From positions 372,001 through 436,000 of the forward strand of contig DASQFI010000039.1 of the NCBI GenBank assembly GCA_035633215.1: a stretch of 64,000 nt of DNA. The letters are read 5' to 3'. The notes beneath the pieces were generated by a model. That model was not told where the DNA came from. It saw only the letters and a program-made list of their open reading frames with translations, and did not search any database. The translations under genes and the position numbers were made by a program. Positions 37,327 to 45,964 of this stretch are shown here, one piece after another (the first letter of the stretch is position 1; each line of letters begins with the position of its first letter). The stretch is from DASQFI01 sp035633215. GTDB lineage: Bacteria; Acidobacteriota; Vicinamibacteria; Vicinamibacterales; SCN-69-37.

Positions 37327-38214
37327 TCAACGGGCGCTGGTCTCCGTCAGGCGCGCGGCCAGCAGGATCGCCTCAATCAAGCTGCCCTCGTCGGCCACGC
37401 CTTGCCGGGCGATGTCGAACGCCGTCCCGTGATCGACCGACGTGCGGATAATCGGCAGACCCAGCGTCACGTTTACGGCTCGCCCGAACGCCAGCAGTTT
37501 CACCGGGACCAGGCCCTGGTCGTGGTACGCGGCAATGACCACGTCGAACTCGCCCCTGGCGGCGCGAACGAACAGCGTGTCGGCGGGCAGCGGACCGCTC
37601 ACGTCGATGCCGTCGATCCGCGCCAACGCCACGGCGGGCGCCAGCACATCACGATCTTCGAGCCCGAGCACGCCGTTCTCGCCGGCGTGAGGATTGAGAC
37701 CGGCGACGGCCAGCCGCGGCGCGGGCAGGCCGAATCGAGGCAACGACCGCGCGGTCAGCCGGATGACCGCCAGCAGGCGATCGGCGGTCAGCGTGCGCGG
37801 CACCTCGGCCAGCGGGATGTGCACGGTCGCGAGCACGACCCGGAGCCGGTCCGACCAGAACAGCATCGCGACGTCGTCCACGCCGCAGAGGTGGGCCAGC
37901 AGATCCGTGTGGCCGCGCCAGGACAGTCCCGCCGCGGCAAACGCTTCTTTATTGACAGGCGCGGTCGCGATCGCCGCCACCCGGCCCTCGCGCGCGTCGG
38001 CCACCGCGGCCACGATGGCGTCGTACGCCGCTTTGGCGGATTCGGCGCTGATCCGTCCGGCCGGAAATGCGTTCAGGTCGGCGACCGTGTGTGGACCGTA
38101 GAGACGCGGGCGGCAGGCCGCGACGACGCGCGGGTCGCGGATGGCTTTGACGGCAATCTCCGGTCCGATGCCGGACGGATCCCCGACGGTGACCGCGATA
38201 ACGGGCAGGGACAT
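37327..38214 (-). CDS. pdxA: 4-hydroxythreonine-4-phosphate dehydrogenase
   Basis: 295 residues. VTVGDPSGIGPEI start, ATAPVNKEAF, GHTDLLAHL (metal His), LNPHAGENG, AAYHDQGLVPVKLL and RTSVDHGTAFDIA (metal/active-site His) are intact. NAD-dependent oxidation and decarboxylation in pyridoxal-phosphate synthesis. The start is 19 bases downstream of holB, so the two may be co-transcribed. Confidence 0.93.
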   Translation of the reverse strand: MSLPVIAVTVGDPSGIGPEIAVKAIRDPRVVAACRPRLYGPHTVADLNAFPAGRISAESAKAAYDAIVAAVADAREGRVAAIATAPVNKEAFAAAGLSWRGHTDLLAHLCGVDDVAMLFWSDRLRVVLATVHIPLAEVPRTLTADRLLAVIRLTARSLPRFGLPAPRLAVAGLNPHAGENGVLGLEDRDVLAPAVALARIDGIDVSGPLPADTLFVRAARGEFDVVIAAYHDQGLVPVKLLAFGRAVNVTLGLPIIRTSVDHGTAFDIARQGVADEGSLIEAILLAARLTETSAR

Positions 38215-38233
38215 GTCTCGACGCCGATCGATG

Positions 38234-39253
38234 CTATATCGTCACCGCGACCCAATCGGCGACGATCTTCGGCGAGGCGTTTTTCGTCAGCGCCTCCTGC
38301 GCGTCGGTGACAGTACCGAACGCGTTGGCGATGCGGCGCGCGTCGAACGCCGGCGCCAGCCGCCGCAGCGTGTCCTCGAGGTCGGCATTCGCGAGGCCGT
38401 CCGACACGCCAGCCGAGAGCGCGCCCAGATCGCGGATCAGGGACGCGACGATCGACAAGCGCATACCGAGCGCTTCGCGGTCGCGCCGCTTCGAGTTGTG
38501 CTGCGCGAGCGCGGCGGCGGCCTTGAGGCGCGGTCCGATTGCGCGATCCTTCGTCGCGGCCAGCAGCGCGAGTGCGGCGTCGCGATCGTCGCCGAGATCG
38601 CCGGTCTCCTCGGCCAGCGCGCGCGAGACGCTGCCGCCGGACGCGCCGGCCAGCGCGCGCGCTTTGGCCTGGTCCACTCCCTCCCGCTCGACGAGCACGC
38701 GGGCGACGTCGGCTTCGGCCAGCGGTCCGAACCGCAGCCGGCGGCAGCGCGACTGAATCGTCGGGGAGAGCGTGTCCGGATACGCGGTCACGAGAATGAA
38801 GATCGCCGCCGGCGGCGGCTCCTCGAGCGTCTTCAGCAGCGCGTCCTGCGCCTCGTCCGTCATCTCGTCGGCGGGATCGATGAGATAGACGCGATGCCGC
38901 GCCTCGAACGGCCGGAAGCCGACGACTTCGAGCACGCGCTCGCGCAGCATCTTGATCTTGATCGACGCCTCACCGCCCTGGTCGACGAGGGTGACGTCCG
39001 AGTGCTGCCCCCGCGCGATCCGCTGACAGGTGGCACACTCGCCGCACGCGTCGTCGGCCGGTTGGCCGCCCTCCCCGCGCCGGGGGCAGTTCACCGCCTG
39101 GGCGAGCGCCACGGCCACCGCGTGTTTCCCCACGCCGTCGGGGCCCGCGAACAGCAGACTCTGCGGCACCCGGCCGCGCTCGACCGCGCGCCGGAGGAGG
39201 TCGACGAGGTGCTTGTGCCCGGTAATCGTCCGCAGCGGCATCGTCTGCGACAT
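38234..39253 (-). CDS. holB: DNA polymerase III delta' subunit
   Basis: 339 residues. FAGPDGVGKHAVAVALAQ (Walker A-like), the zinc module CPRRGEG...CGECATCQRI, a Walker B-like region (VYLIDPADEMTDEAQDALLK), and KTLEEPPPAAIFILVT are standard for clamp-loader subunits. It loads the sliding clamp with tau and delta. Leftward with pdxA downstream; two tRNA genes lie on the other side. Confidence 0.92.
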   Translation of the reverse strand: MSQTMPLRTITGHKHLVDLLRRAVERGRVPQSLLFAGPDGVGKHAVAVALAQAVNCPRRGEGGQPADDACGECATCQRIARGQHSDVTLVDQGGEASIKIKMLRERVLEVVGFRPFEARHRVYLIDPADEMTDEAQDALLKTLEEPPPAAIFILVTAYPDTLSPTIQSRCRRLRFGPLAEADVARVLVEREGVDQAKARALAGASGGSVSRALAEETGDLGDDRDAALALLAATKDRAIGPRLKAAAALAQHNSKRRDREALGMRLSIVASLIRDLGALSAGVSDGLANADLEDTLRRLAPAFDARRIANAFGTVTDAQEALTKNASPKIVADWVAVTI

Positions 39254-39272
39254 GCTAACGGGTCGGCGCGGG

Positions 39273-39302
39273 TTGCGCGTCTTCGAGTGCCGATGCCATA
39301 AT
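39273..39302 (+). promoter_or_regulatory. Candidate sigma-70-like promoter for the tRNA-Val/tRNA-Asp pair
   Basis: TTGCGC (39273-39278), an 18-base spacer and CATAAT (39297-39302), 18 bases before the mature 5' end of tRNA-Val. Position fits; the -35 is only a partial match. Confidence 0.4.
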
Positions 39303-39320
39303 CATCTGTTGCCGGATCGT

Positions 39321-39395
39321 GGGCGGTTAGCTCAGTGGCAGAGCACCGGCCTTACACGCCGGCTGTCACAGGTTCAAGTCCTGTACCGCCCACCA
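39321..39395 (+). tRNA. tRNA-Val (anticodon TAC)
   Basis: Cloverleaf with acceptor GGGCGGT/ACCGCCC, D-loop TAGCTCAGTGG, anticodon stem CCGGC/GCCGG with loop CTTACAC giving TAC, T-arm GGTTCAAGTCC and encoded CCA. Intact. Confidence 0.96.
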
Positions 39396-39427
39396 ACCTT
39401 GGGCGGCAGGACCGTCAAAGGCATTGC

Positions 39428-39500
<73 letters not shown>

Positions 39501-39504
<4 letters not shown>

Positions 39505-39597
39505 ACCTTCGCCAATCGCTCGCTCCGCTCGCGGCTTCGGTTGGCAAGCCAACTCAGGCTTGTCCACCGTAGCGCGCAGCGCGAAGGTGGACAGGCC
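39501..39597. repeat. Tandem hairpins after the tRNA pair
   Basis: GCCAACC (39501-39507) pairs with GGTTGGC (39539-39545), and a 12-bp stem with one wobble pair (39557-39568 with 39586-39597) encloses GTAGCGCGCAGCGCGAA. It may terminate the tRNA transcript and the leftward-convergent gene. The second hairpin resembles dispersed repeats of related genomes, from memory only. Confidence 0.6.
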
Positions 39598-39604
39598 AAG
39601 CCCG

Positions 39605-41956
39605 CTATCGCGTCGTGCGCGACTGAGTCCGCCCTCTCGAAACCCAGGCCAGCACCGCGAGCCCGATCAATCCGAACGCCGTCGGCCACGCCGAACCCGT
39701 CGAGCCAACCGAGGCTTCGTGATGTCCGTGACCTGGCGCGATTGAGAAGGGATCCGCCACGGCTGGCATTCCCCGCGAATGCGAAGCCGGATGCGCCGCC
39801 GCCGGCAGAGGGAGGGGTGCCGAGAGCCCGCAGACGAACCCCTCGATCTTGTCTCGCCTGTTGGAACAGGGCGCGACCGCGCCGGACACCGCGATCCTGA
39901 ACTGCGACCAGGCCTGTTGGTTCGTGAGGCCGCCAACGGGCGCGCCGTAGAGTCCGGGAATGGATCCGGTTTGCGGCACGATGAACGACGGCGCCTGCTC
40001 CTCTTGAAAGACCTCGAAGTTGTCGCCCGCGACGCGGTTGTAGTCGGTCACCACGATGCGGTTCGAAACGATCGCATTGATGTTGGGGCCATAGTCGAGG
40101 AGGTATTGCGGCCGGATGTCCACCTGCGGCTCGGGTCCTGTGTCGTTCGGCACATCACCAAACAAGACGCGGTGCAGTTCCACGCGCCGCGGGGGAAGAC
40201 CTGCCCCGCCCCCGGTGACGCCGTACGGCGTCGTCATCAGAACGTTCGTGTGATTCCTCAGCACGGAATCCTCGATGCGCATGACGCCCGGAGACGAGCC
40301 GTACACATCGCGGACGTCCCCGCCCTTGACCGGCGTCCAGACGCCCACGCGCAGGCCCTGGATGTTCACGCGGCGCAACGTGATGAACCGCGTCAGGTAA
40401 TCGCCGAAGACGAACCCCGACCCCCCTTCGTGCACGCTCTCGAGGAGACCTGGATCGTTGAGCTGGGTCCAGTCCTCGAACACCATTCGGTTCGTGGCGT
40501 ACGGAAAAGCGCCATACCGGCTCACGTGCCAGACCGCCGTGTTCTTGATCAGGCTCGTCGGCCCCTCATACGTATCGGTACAACAGTTTGCCATCACGTC
40601 CCAGAAGACGGCGCCGAAGATCGACGAGTACATCTCGTTGCCGCTGAACTCGCCGAGCGGCACGGTCGCGTTGTCCACGGGCCGGCCGTTGGCCGCCGGG
40701 TTGGCGCCCGGGAACTCCGGAATCACCGCCGCCGCGCTGACGCCGGCCGGGTTCGAGCTGTTCACGTACACGATCGCGTTCGAGCGCGTGTTGGCGACGA
40801 CATTGTTGCGAACGATGTTGTGGGGCCCGCGAAACCACAGGCCCGAGCTCTCACGGCCCATCAGGATGTTGTTTTCGTCGCCGCCTGGACCGGTCGGCGC
40901 CACGACGAAGTTGCGCTCGAAGACGTTGCCGGTCTCCGAGCCGTCCTCCGTCATGATTCCCGCGCCGCCCGTGTTGAAGACGACGTTGTCCTGAATCAGG
41001 CCGTAGTGCGAGTTGTGGACCGTGATGCCCCACTTCGAGCCGCCTTCGACGACGTTGCCGATCAGGGTGAACTGGCGGCCGTTCGGCTGGGGCGTCGTCG
41101 GACCGAAGACGTGGTGCATGTGCAGGGGATAGCGGCCGATCAAATTGGCGTTCGAGAGCGGCTGGGTCGTCGTCCGGCCGAGATTGACGAATGACACGTA
41201 CCGGATGTCGACGTCGGCGCGATCGACGAAGATGACGTGCCACCGCGTGCCCGACGGGTTTTCGGACCGAATCCTGATCGATCGCGTCAGATTGCCGACG
41301 TGCGGCAGGAAACGCACCGCGCCGGTCATGTCGCGCGCGCCCCGGTGATCGTAGGCGAGCGCGGGCTGGATCGTGACCGCATCGTTGCCGGCAAGGACGA
41401 CCTGCGGCGTCTCCACCTGCGGCACGAACTGCGGCCCGATTTGCGGCTGGGTGGTGCCGGGCAACACCAGCCGATCACCCATGCGCCAGCCCGTTGTCGG
41501 CGCGAAGATTTGTCCCTGACCGGCAAGCGGCTCCTGCGTGAGCCGCACGAACGGCGTCTTCGGCACGCCGTGCAGCCGCACCGATCCCAGCCACACGAGA
41601 CCGCGTCCGAACTCGTCGGGATCGGACGAGCGATTGAGCGAGCCGTTGCGGCCGATGATCTGCACGTTCTCGAGCGGCGCCGTGGGCGTGCCGCCCTCGA
41701 GACGCGATCCAGGAAGGCCGAAGATCGTGTCGACGAGCACGGCCGTGTTCGATCGAATGATGAGCGTGCCGTTCGCCTCGACCCGAATGCACCCCTTGAT
41801 CACCTTGCCTGACAGCACCAGCGTCTGACCCGACTCGACCGTATCGGACGATCCCCGGCAGAAATCAGGGATGTTGTGCGGATGTTGCGCGCGGGGAAAG
41901 GCTCCCGCCACGACGATCACGACAATCACGGCGAGCAAGTAGTGCGAAGTCTTCAT
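39605..41956 (-). CDS. Exported G8-like/right-handed beta-helix protein with C-terminal membrane tail
   Basis: 783 residues. Signal peptide (MKTSHYLLAVIVVIVVAGAF), then a G8-like module (~40-110: SGQTLVLSGKVIKGCIRVEA, IIRSNTAVLVDTIFGLPG), then parallel beta-helix repeats rich in NxVxxN turns (GNVVEGGSKWGITVHNSHYG, FRGPHNIVRNNVVANTRSN). The end has SAWPTAFGLIGLAVLAWVSR followed by RGRTQSRTTR: a short hydrophobic helix plus basic tail like CTERM sorting signals. Likely surface-exposed, acting on or binding glycan. Specific substrate unknown. Confidence 0.8.
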   Translation of the reverse strand: MKTSHYLLAVIVVIVVAGAFPRAQHPHNIPDFCRGSSDTVESGQTLVLSGKVIKGCIRVEANGTLIIRSNTAVLVDTIFGLPGSRLEGGTPTAPLENVQIIGRNGSLNRSSDPDEFGRGLVWLGSVRLHGVPKTPFVRLTQEPLAGQGQIFAPTTGWRMGDRLVLPGTTQPQIGPQFVPQVETPQVVLAGNDAVTIQPALAYDHRGARDMTGAVRFLPHVGNLTRSIRIRSENPSGTRWHVIFVDRADVDIRYVSFVNLGRTTTQPLSNANLIGRYPLHMHHVFGPTTPQPNGRQFTLIGNVVEGGSKWGITVHNSHYGLIQDNVVFNTGGAGIMTEDGSETGNVFERNFVVAPTGPGGDENNILMGRESSGLWFRGPHNIVRNNVVANTRSNAIVYVNSSNPAGVSAAAVIPEFPGANPAANGRPVDNATVPLGEFSGNEMYSSIFGAVFWDVMANCCTDTYEGPTSLIKNTAVWHVSRYGAFPYATNRMVFEDWTQLNDPGLLESVHEGGSGFVFGDYLTRFITLRRVNIQGLRVGVWTPVKGGDVRDVYGSSPGVMRIEDSVLRNHTNVLMTTPYGVTGGGAGLPPRRVELHRVLFGDVPNDTGPEPQVDIRPQYLLDYGPNINAIVSNRIVVTDYNRVAGDNFEVFQEEQAPSFIVPQTGSIPGLYGAPVGGLTNQQAWSQFRIAVSGAVAPCSNRRDKIEGFVCGLSAPLPLPAAAHPASHSRGMPAVADPFSIAPGHGHHEASVGSTGSAWPTAFGLIGLAVLAWVSRGRTQSRTTR

Positions 41957-42007
41957 CGAGCCGTCCCATCAGCATGAACCGATCGGGATCGTAATGCCAG
42001 TCCCTTG

Positions 42008-42104
42008 AGCCGTTCTCATTCTCCTGTAGCGAGCTACCTGCCGGAATTGGCCGAATGTCTCGCGATTCTTGCCGGTTTTGCTCTACGTGGAAATGAGAAC
42101 GGCC
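42008..42104. mobile_element. MITE-like element, copy A (97 bp)
   Basis: Terminal inverted repeats AGCCGTTCTCATT (42008-42020) and its complement near 42092-42104, flanked by 4-bp direct repeats CTTG (42004-42007 and 42105-42108). About three quarters identical, in opposite orientation, to the element at 50428-50525. No coding capacity. It occupies much of the 274-base gap between 41956 and 42231; I see nothing else there. Confidence 0.85.
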
Positions 42105-42230
42105 CTTGCTGACGAAAGACTTGTCGGTTGCCTAGCTCGCGCGCATCAGCCCATCGAAAAAATCCCGCAACGGCCAGGTCACCCAGGCCACGCAAGTACC
42201 ACCCAGCAGGAAGACTTCTTGCGGCGCCGT

Positions 42231-42755
42231 CTAAAGACTGCGCAGAAACAGCAGCACGCACCCGACGACGAGCCCGATAACGGCGCGGTACTCGCGATTG
42301 GCCTTGACGCGCGCGAGACTGAACGGCCGGTCGCTCGGCGCCGCGCGACCCTCGCGATACGCGGAGTACTCGCCGGCGAAACGCGCGTCGAGGGTCGCCT
42401 CCTCCGCCCGCGCGGCCGAAACCAGCGCGACGACGAGATAGACGCCGACGACGATCGCCGCGGGCAGACTGCGCGCCGCGATCATGAATCCAATACCCAT
42501 GATCGCCGAGCCTGCGTACAGCGGATGCCGGACGAGCCGGTACGGGCCGCTGCGCGTGATTTCGCGCCCTTTCTCGATGTGACCGGCGGCCCAGAGCCGG
42601 ACCAGCTCACCGATCGCGGCAACGCTCATGCCGGCGGCGACCGAGAGGGGCCTGGGGTGCGCGAGCCAGAACGCAATTCCGGCGCAGGCAAACCCGAGCG
42701 GCACGCGCAGGCGCGTGAGTGCCGCTGCGCCGCGCCGGTCAGACACGGCGCGCAC
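42231..42755 (-). CDS. Isoprenylcysteine carboxyl methyltransferase-like (ICMT/PEMT) membrane protein
   Basis: 174 residues from GTG 42755 (GTG 42746 also possible), overlapping the heptosyltransferase 3' end. About four TM segments; the signature RSGPYRLVRHPLYAGSAIMG, with the RHPxY SAM-binding motif, is clear, as is the EEATLDARFAGEYSAYRE cytoplasmic block. Methylates a lipid or small hydrophobic substrate in this superfamily. Last gene of the lipid A/core operon; role there unknown. Confidence 0.82.
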   Translation of the reverse strand: MRAVSDRRGAAALTRLRVPLGFACAGIAFWLAHPRPLSVAAGMSVAAIGELVRLWAAGHIEKGREITRSGPYRLVRHPLYAGSAIMGIGFMIAARSLPAAIVVGVYLVVALVSAARAEEATLDARFAGEYSAYREGRAAPSDRPFSLARVKANREYRAVIGLVVGCVLLFLRSL

Positions 42756-43755
42756 CCGCGGCCTGACCAAGCCGCTTCCCGATCGCCTCCGCGACTTCGT
42801 CGACCGTGATGGATCCCAGACACCAATGCGCGTCATCGCGGCGACAGCGCCGCTCGTAGTGGCAGTCGCAGGTGTCGTACCGCGAGATCGTGACGTCCTC
42901 GGCCCGCCAGGGACCGTTGCGCCGGGGATTCGTCGGCCCGAAGACGCCGACCGCGGGCACGCCGACGGCCGCGGCGATGTGAAGCGGACCCGTATCGCCC
43001 GAGACGATGATGCGGGCGTGACGGGCCAGGGCGACGAGATCGCGGATCGTGGTCTCGGGTGCGACCCGCGCGGCGCCGTCCGAGGCCGCGACGATCTCGT
43101 CGGCGAGCGCGCGCTCGCCGGGTCCCCAGAGCACGAGCGACTGCTGACCATGCCGCTCGAGCAGGAGCGCGGCAATCCGGCCGAAGGATGCCGGCGGCCA
43201 GCGTTTGTTCGGCCAGGCGGCGCCCGGATTGATGAGGGCGTAGTGCTCGAGGCCGCCCGCGCGCACCTGCTCGACGGCCGCCGACTCGACCGGGGCGAGC
43301 GGAAACTCGAGCGTGTCGGTCGTCGCGCCGACCGCGCCGGCGAGCGCGAGGTTCTTGTCGATGACGTGTTGCCCCGTCTCGGCGTCCACGCGTTCGGAGT
43401 AGAACGGCGCGGCGATCCCTTCGCGGGCCGCGCGGCGCGTGAAGCCGATCACCCGACGCGCACCAGACAGCCTCGCGAGCGCCGCCGACTTGAGCAGGCC
43501 CTGGAAGTCGATGGCGACGTCGTAGTCGCGCGCGCGCAGGTCGGCGCGGGCCGCGAGCCACGCGCCCGCCGTCCGATCCTTTAGTACTACAACCGAAGAT
43601 ATGACCGGGACCAGGGTCAGGAACTCGCGATGCGGCGCGTCCACGAGCCAATCGATGTCGAGCGCGGGGAACGTGCGGCGAATCGCGCTGACGGCCGGCA
43701 GCGTGTGCACGAGGTCGCCCAGCGATCCGAGCCGCACGACCAGGAGCCGCTTCAC
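42739..43755 (-). CDS. LPS heptosyltransferase I-like, GT9
   Basis: 338 residues. RLLVVRLGSLGDLVHTLPAV is the GT9 start with the conserved GDLVHTLPA; DFQGLLKSA, INPGAAWPNKRWPPASF, VSGDTGPLHIAAAVGVP and FGPTNPRRNGPW (ADP-heptose site) are intact. The GDLVHT and FGPTxPxRNGP forms suggest the WaaC branch (first heptose to Kdo). Two bases downstream of rfaE2 in the operon. Confidence 0.88.
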   Translation of the reverse strand: MKRLLVVRLGSLGDLVHTLPAVSAIRRTFPALDIDWLVDAPHREFLTLVPVISSVVVLKDRTAGAWLAARADLRARDYDVAIDFQGLLKSAALARLSGARRVIGFTRRAAREGIAAPFYSERVDAETGQHVIDKNLALAGAVGATTDTLEFPLAPVESAAVEQVRAGGLEHYALINPGAAWPNKRWPPASFGRIAALLLERHGQQSLVLWGPGERALADEIVAASDGAARVAPETTIRDLVALARHARIIVSGDTGPLHIAAAVGVPAVGVFGPTNPRRNGPWRAEDVTISRYDTCDCHYERRCRRDDAHWCLGSITVDEVAEAIGKRLGQAAGARRV

Positions 43756-43757
43756 GA

Positions 43758-44258
43758 TCAGCCCGACCTGTCGGGCGACGCGGGATCGCCGTCGGACGGC
43801 TTCGCCATCCGCGCCAGCAGGTCACGAGTCGAATGATCCTTTGGATCGCCGACGATGGCGACGCGGCCGCCGTACGCGCGAACCGCTTCCCGTTCCGGGA
43901 CGGTCTCCGGGGTGTAGTCGGTGCCCTTGCAATGCACCTCGGGCCGGAGCGCGCCCAGGAGGCGATCGACCGTCAGATCCGGAAAGACGACGACGTAGTC
44001 GACGCCTCGCAGCGCGGCCACGACTTCCGCGCGCGCATCGGCGGGCACGAGCGGCCGGCCCGTCCCCTTCAGTTGTCTCACAGACTCATCGTCATTGATC
44101 GCGACGACGAGCCGATCGGCTTCGCGGGCGGCGCCGTCGAGGTAGCGCACATGACCGACGTGCAGAATGTCGAAACACCCGTTCGCGAGCGCGATCGTCC
44201 GGCCGTGCCGCCGGTCTTCCTCGACGCGCGTCAGCAGTTCCGCTTCCGTCATGATCAT
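43758..44258 (-). CDS. rfaE2: D-glycero-beta-D-manno-heptose 1-phosphate adenylyltransferase
   Basis: 166 residues, cytidylyltransferase fold: ALANGCFDILHVGHVRYLDG (HxGH nucleotide-binding motif), AINDDESVRQLKG, and CKGTDYTPETVPERE are the hallmark of the HldE C-terminal domain. Here it is a separate gene, as in HldA/HldC species. ATG 44258 with a second ATG two codons later. Forms ADP-heptose for the two heptosyltransferases flanking it in the operon. Confidence 0.93.
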   Translation of the reverse strand: MIMTEAELLTRVEEDRRHGRTIALANGCFDILHVGHVRYLDGAAREADRLVVAINDDESVRQLKGTGRPLVPADARAEVVAALRGVDYVVVFPDLTVDRLLGALRPEVHCKGTDYTPETVPEREAVRAYGGRVAIVGDPKDHSTRDLLARMAKPSDGDPASPDRSG

Positions 44259-44271
44259 GCGAAACGCGACC

Positions 44272-45273
44272 TCATCTCACCGCGTCCTGAAGCTCCGCAG
44301 CGCTCACCGTCGCGGTCCCGCGCTTCATGACGACCAGCCCGCCCGCATAGTTTGCCAGCCGCGCCGCGTCGCCGAAACTCGCGCCCGCGGCGAGCGAGAC
44401 CGCGAACGTCGCGATGACCGTGTCGCCCGCGCCCGTGACGTCGGCGACTTCGTCCGATCCGACGATCGGCACGTGATCGGTCGGCTTGTCCCGTTCGAAC
44501 AGTGCCATGCCGCGCCTGCCGCGAGTGATCAGCACGGCCCGGCTGCGGAGGCGCTTCAAGAGCTCGCGACCCGCCTGCTCCAGCGCCGTCGGATCGTCGT
44601 TGATCCTGACGCCCAGCACGGCCTCGACTTCGGACTCGTTCGGCGTGCACGCGGTCATGCCGCTGAAGCCCGTGAGGCTGTACCGGGAATCGACGAACAC
44701 GAGCGGCGGTTTCCGAAGCCGCGCCGCGCCGGCCACGCGCTGCCAGAACGCCGGCGTCGCCAGGCCGCCGCCGTAGTCGGAGACGATGACGGCATCCGCG
44801 CGACGGATGGCGCGAGCGAGCGACCGTTCCAGCCGCGCAAGCACCGCTGGCCCCGGGCGGCCGCCCGCGCGATCGATTCTGACGACCTGCTGCTTCGCCG
44901 AGTGGATCCCGCCCGCGAGGATTCTCGTCTTGACCGGGGTCACGTACCCGCCGACACGCGCGACCCCGCGAAGCCTCGCCCCCCGCGGCATCGCCGCGAT
45001 CAGCCGGCGGCCCGCGTCGTCCTTGCCGACCACGCCGACGACCTCGACCCGCGCGCCGAGGGCCGCCGCGTTGCTGGCGGCATTGCCCGCGCCGCCCGGG
45101 ACGATCTCGGTGGAGTCGTATTTCAGAATCAACACGGGCGCTTCGCGCGACACGCGATCGAGCCGGCCGTAGATGAACTCGTCGGCGACGAGGTCGCCAA
45201 CGACCACCAGCCGCACGCGCCGGAATCGCGACAGGATTCTTCGAAATCGCGCAGAGGTCGTCCGCGTGCTCAT
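44272..45273 (-). CDS. rfaE1: D-glycero-beta-D-manno-heptose-7-phosphate kinase
   Basis: 333 residues, PfkB/ribokinase fold: VVVGDLVADEFIYGRLDRVSREAPV, PGGAGNAASNAAALG, SDYGGGLATP, TPNESEVEAVLG, and DVTGAGDTVIATFAVSLAAG with the catalytic Asp. Corresponds to the N-terminal half of HldE. 13 bases upstream of rfaE2. A 97-base inverted repeat separates it from gmhB. Confidence 0.93.
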   Translation of the reverse strand: MSTRTTSARFRRILSRFRRVRLVVVGDLVADEFIYGRLDRVSREAPVLILKYDSTEIVPGGAGNAASNAAALGARVEVVGVVGKDDAGRRLIAAMPRGARLRGVARVGGYVTPVKTRILAGGIHSAKQQVVRIDRAGGRPGPAVLARLERSLARAIRRADAVIVSDYGGGLATPAFWQRVAGAARLRKPPLVFVDSRYSLTGFSGMTACTPNESEVEAVLGVRINDDPTALEQAGRELLKRLRSRAVLITRGRRGMALFERDKPTDHVPIVGSDEVADVTGAGDTVIATFAVSLAAGASFGDAARLANYAGGLVVMKRGTATVSAAELQDAVR

Positions 45274-45285
45274 GAAGCCTCGTTA

Positions 45286-45382
45286 CCCGGAAAGTCACTT
45301 GACTTGACGTGGTATCGTCGTCGCGCGCCCGAAACGTTGATTGCGCGCGCAGCCTACCACGTCAAGTCAAGTGATTTCCGGG
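45286..45382. repeat. Inverted repeat with ~28-bp arms between gmhB and rfaE1
   Basis: Arms 45286-45314 and 45355-45382 (CCCGGAAA(G)TCACTTGACTTG... ) are perfect inverted copies apart from one inserted base; the loop is 40 bases. The right arm encodes the last residues and the TGA of gmhB. Similar in length to the MITE pair but with unrelated ends. Confidence 0.88.
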
Positions 45383-45964
45383 ATTAGGATGGCCGGCTTG
45401 CGTGAGGATCCAGGACGTGGCGTCCATCAGCTCGGCGGCGACGTACGCGGCCCGAGGCACGTCGCCACCGTGTCGCAGCAGCTCGGCTTCGCCGTAGCCG
45501 GTCCGCACGAGAATGCCGCGCGCGCCCACCCCGGCCGCCAGGTCCACGTCCGCCACCTTGTCGCCGACGACGAACGAGTGCGCCAGATCGATCTCGAACT
45601 GTTCCGTCGCCTGATGGATCATCCCCGGCCGCGGCTTGCGGCAGTCGCAGTTGACCTTCAAACGCTCGTCGCGCGCGAGAGGATGATGGGGACAGAAGAA
45701 CCAGCCGTCCACGCGGCCGCCCGAGACGGCGACGAACGCGGACATCTCGTCGTGCACCTCTCGCACGAACGTCTCCGTGCAGAACCCGAGCGCGATGCCG
45801 CCCTGGTTGGTCGTCACGAACACGAGGAACCCGGCGCGATTGAGCAGCCGGATCGCGTCGATCGTGTACGGAAACCATTTCAGGTCCTCGCGCCGGCTGA
45901 GATAGCCGACGTCGTGGACCATCGTCCCGTCGCGATCGAGAAACACGGCCGGGCGCTTGTCCAT
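45362..45964 (-). CDS. gmhB: D-glycero-beta-D-manno-heptose 1,7-bisphosphate 7-phosphatase
   Basis: 200 residues, HAD fold: AVFLDRDGTMVHDVGYL (DxDGT nucleophile), VTTNQGGIALG (motif II Thr), CPHHP ... CDCRKPRPGM (zinc-binding Cys/His loop characteristic of GmhB), and VVGDKVADVDLA (acidic motif). C-terminal residues and stop come from an inverted repeat. Starts immediately before the waaF stop. Confidence 0.93.
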   Translation of the reverse strand: MDKRPAVFLDRDGTMVHDVGYLSRREDLKWFPYTIDAIRLLNRAGFLVFVTTNQGGIALGFCTETFVREVHDEMSAFVAVSGGRVDGWFFCPHHPLARDERLKVNCDCRKPRPGMIHQATEQFEIDLAHSFVVGDKVADVDLAAGVGARGILVRTGYGEAELLRHGGDVPRAAYVAAELMDATSWILTQAGHPNPGNHLT

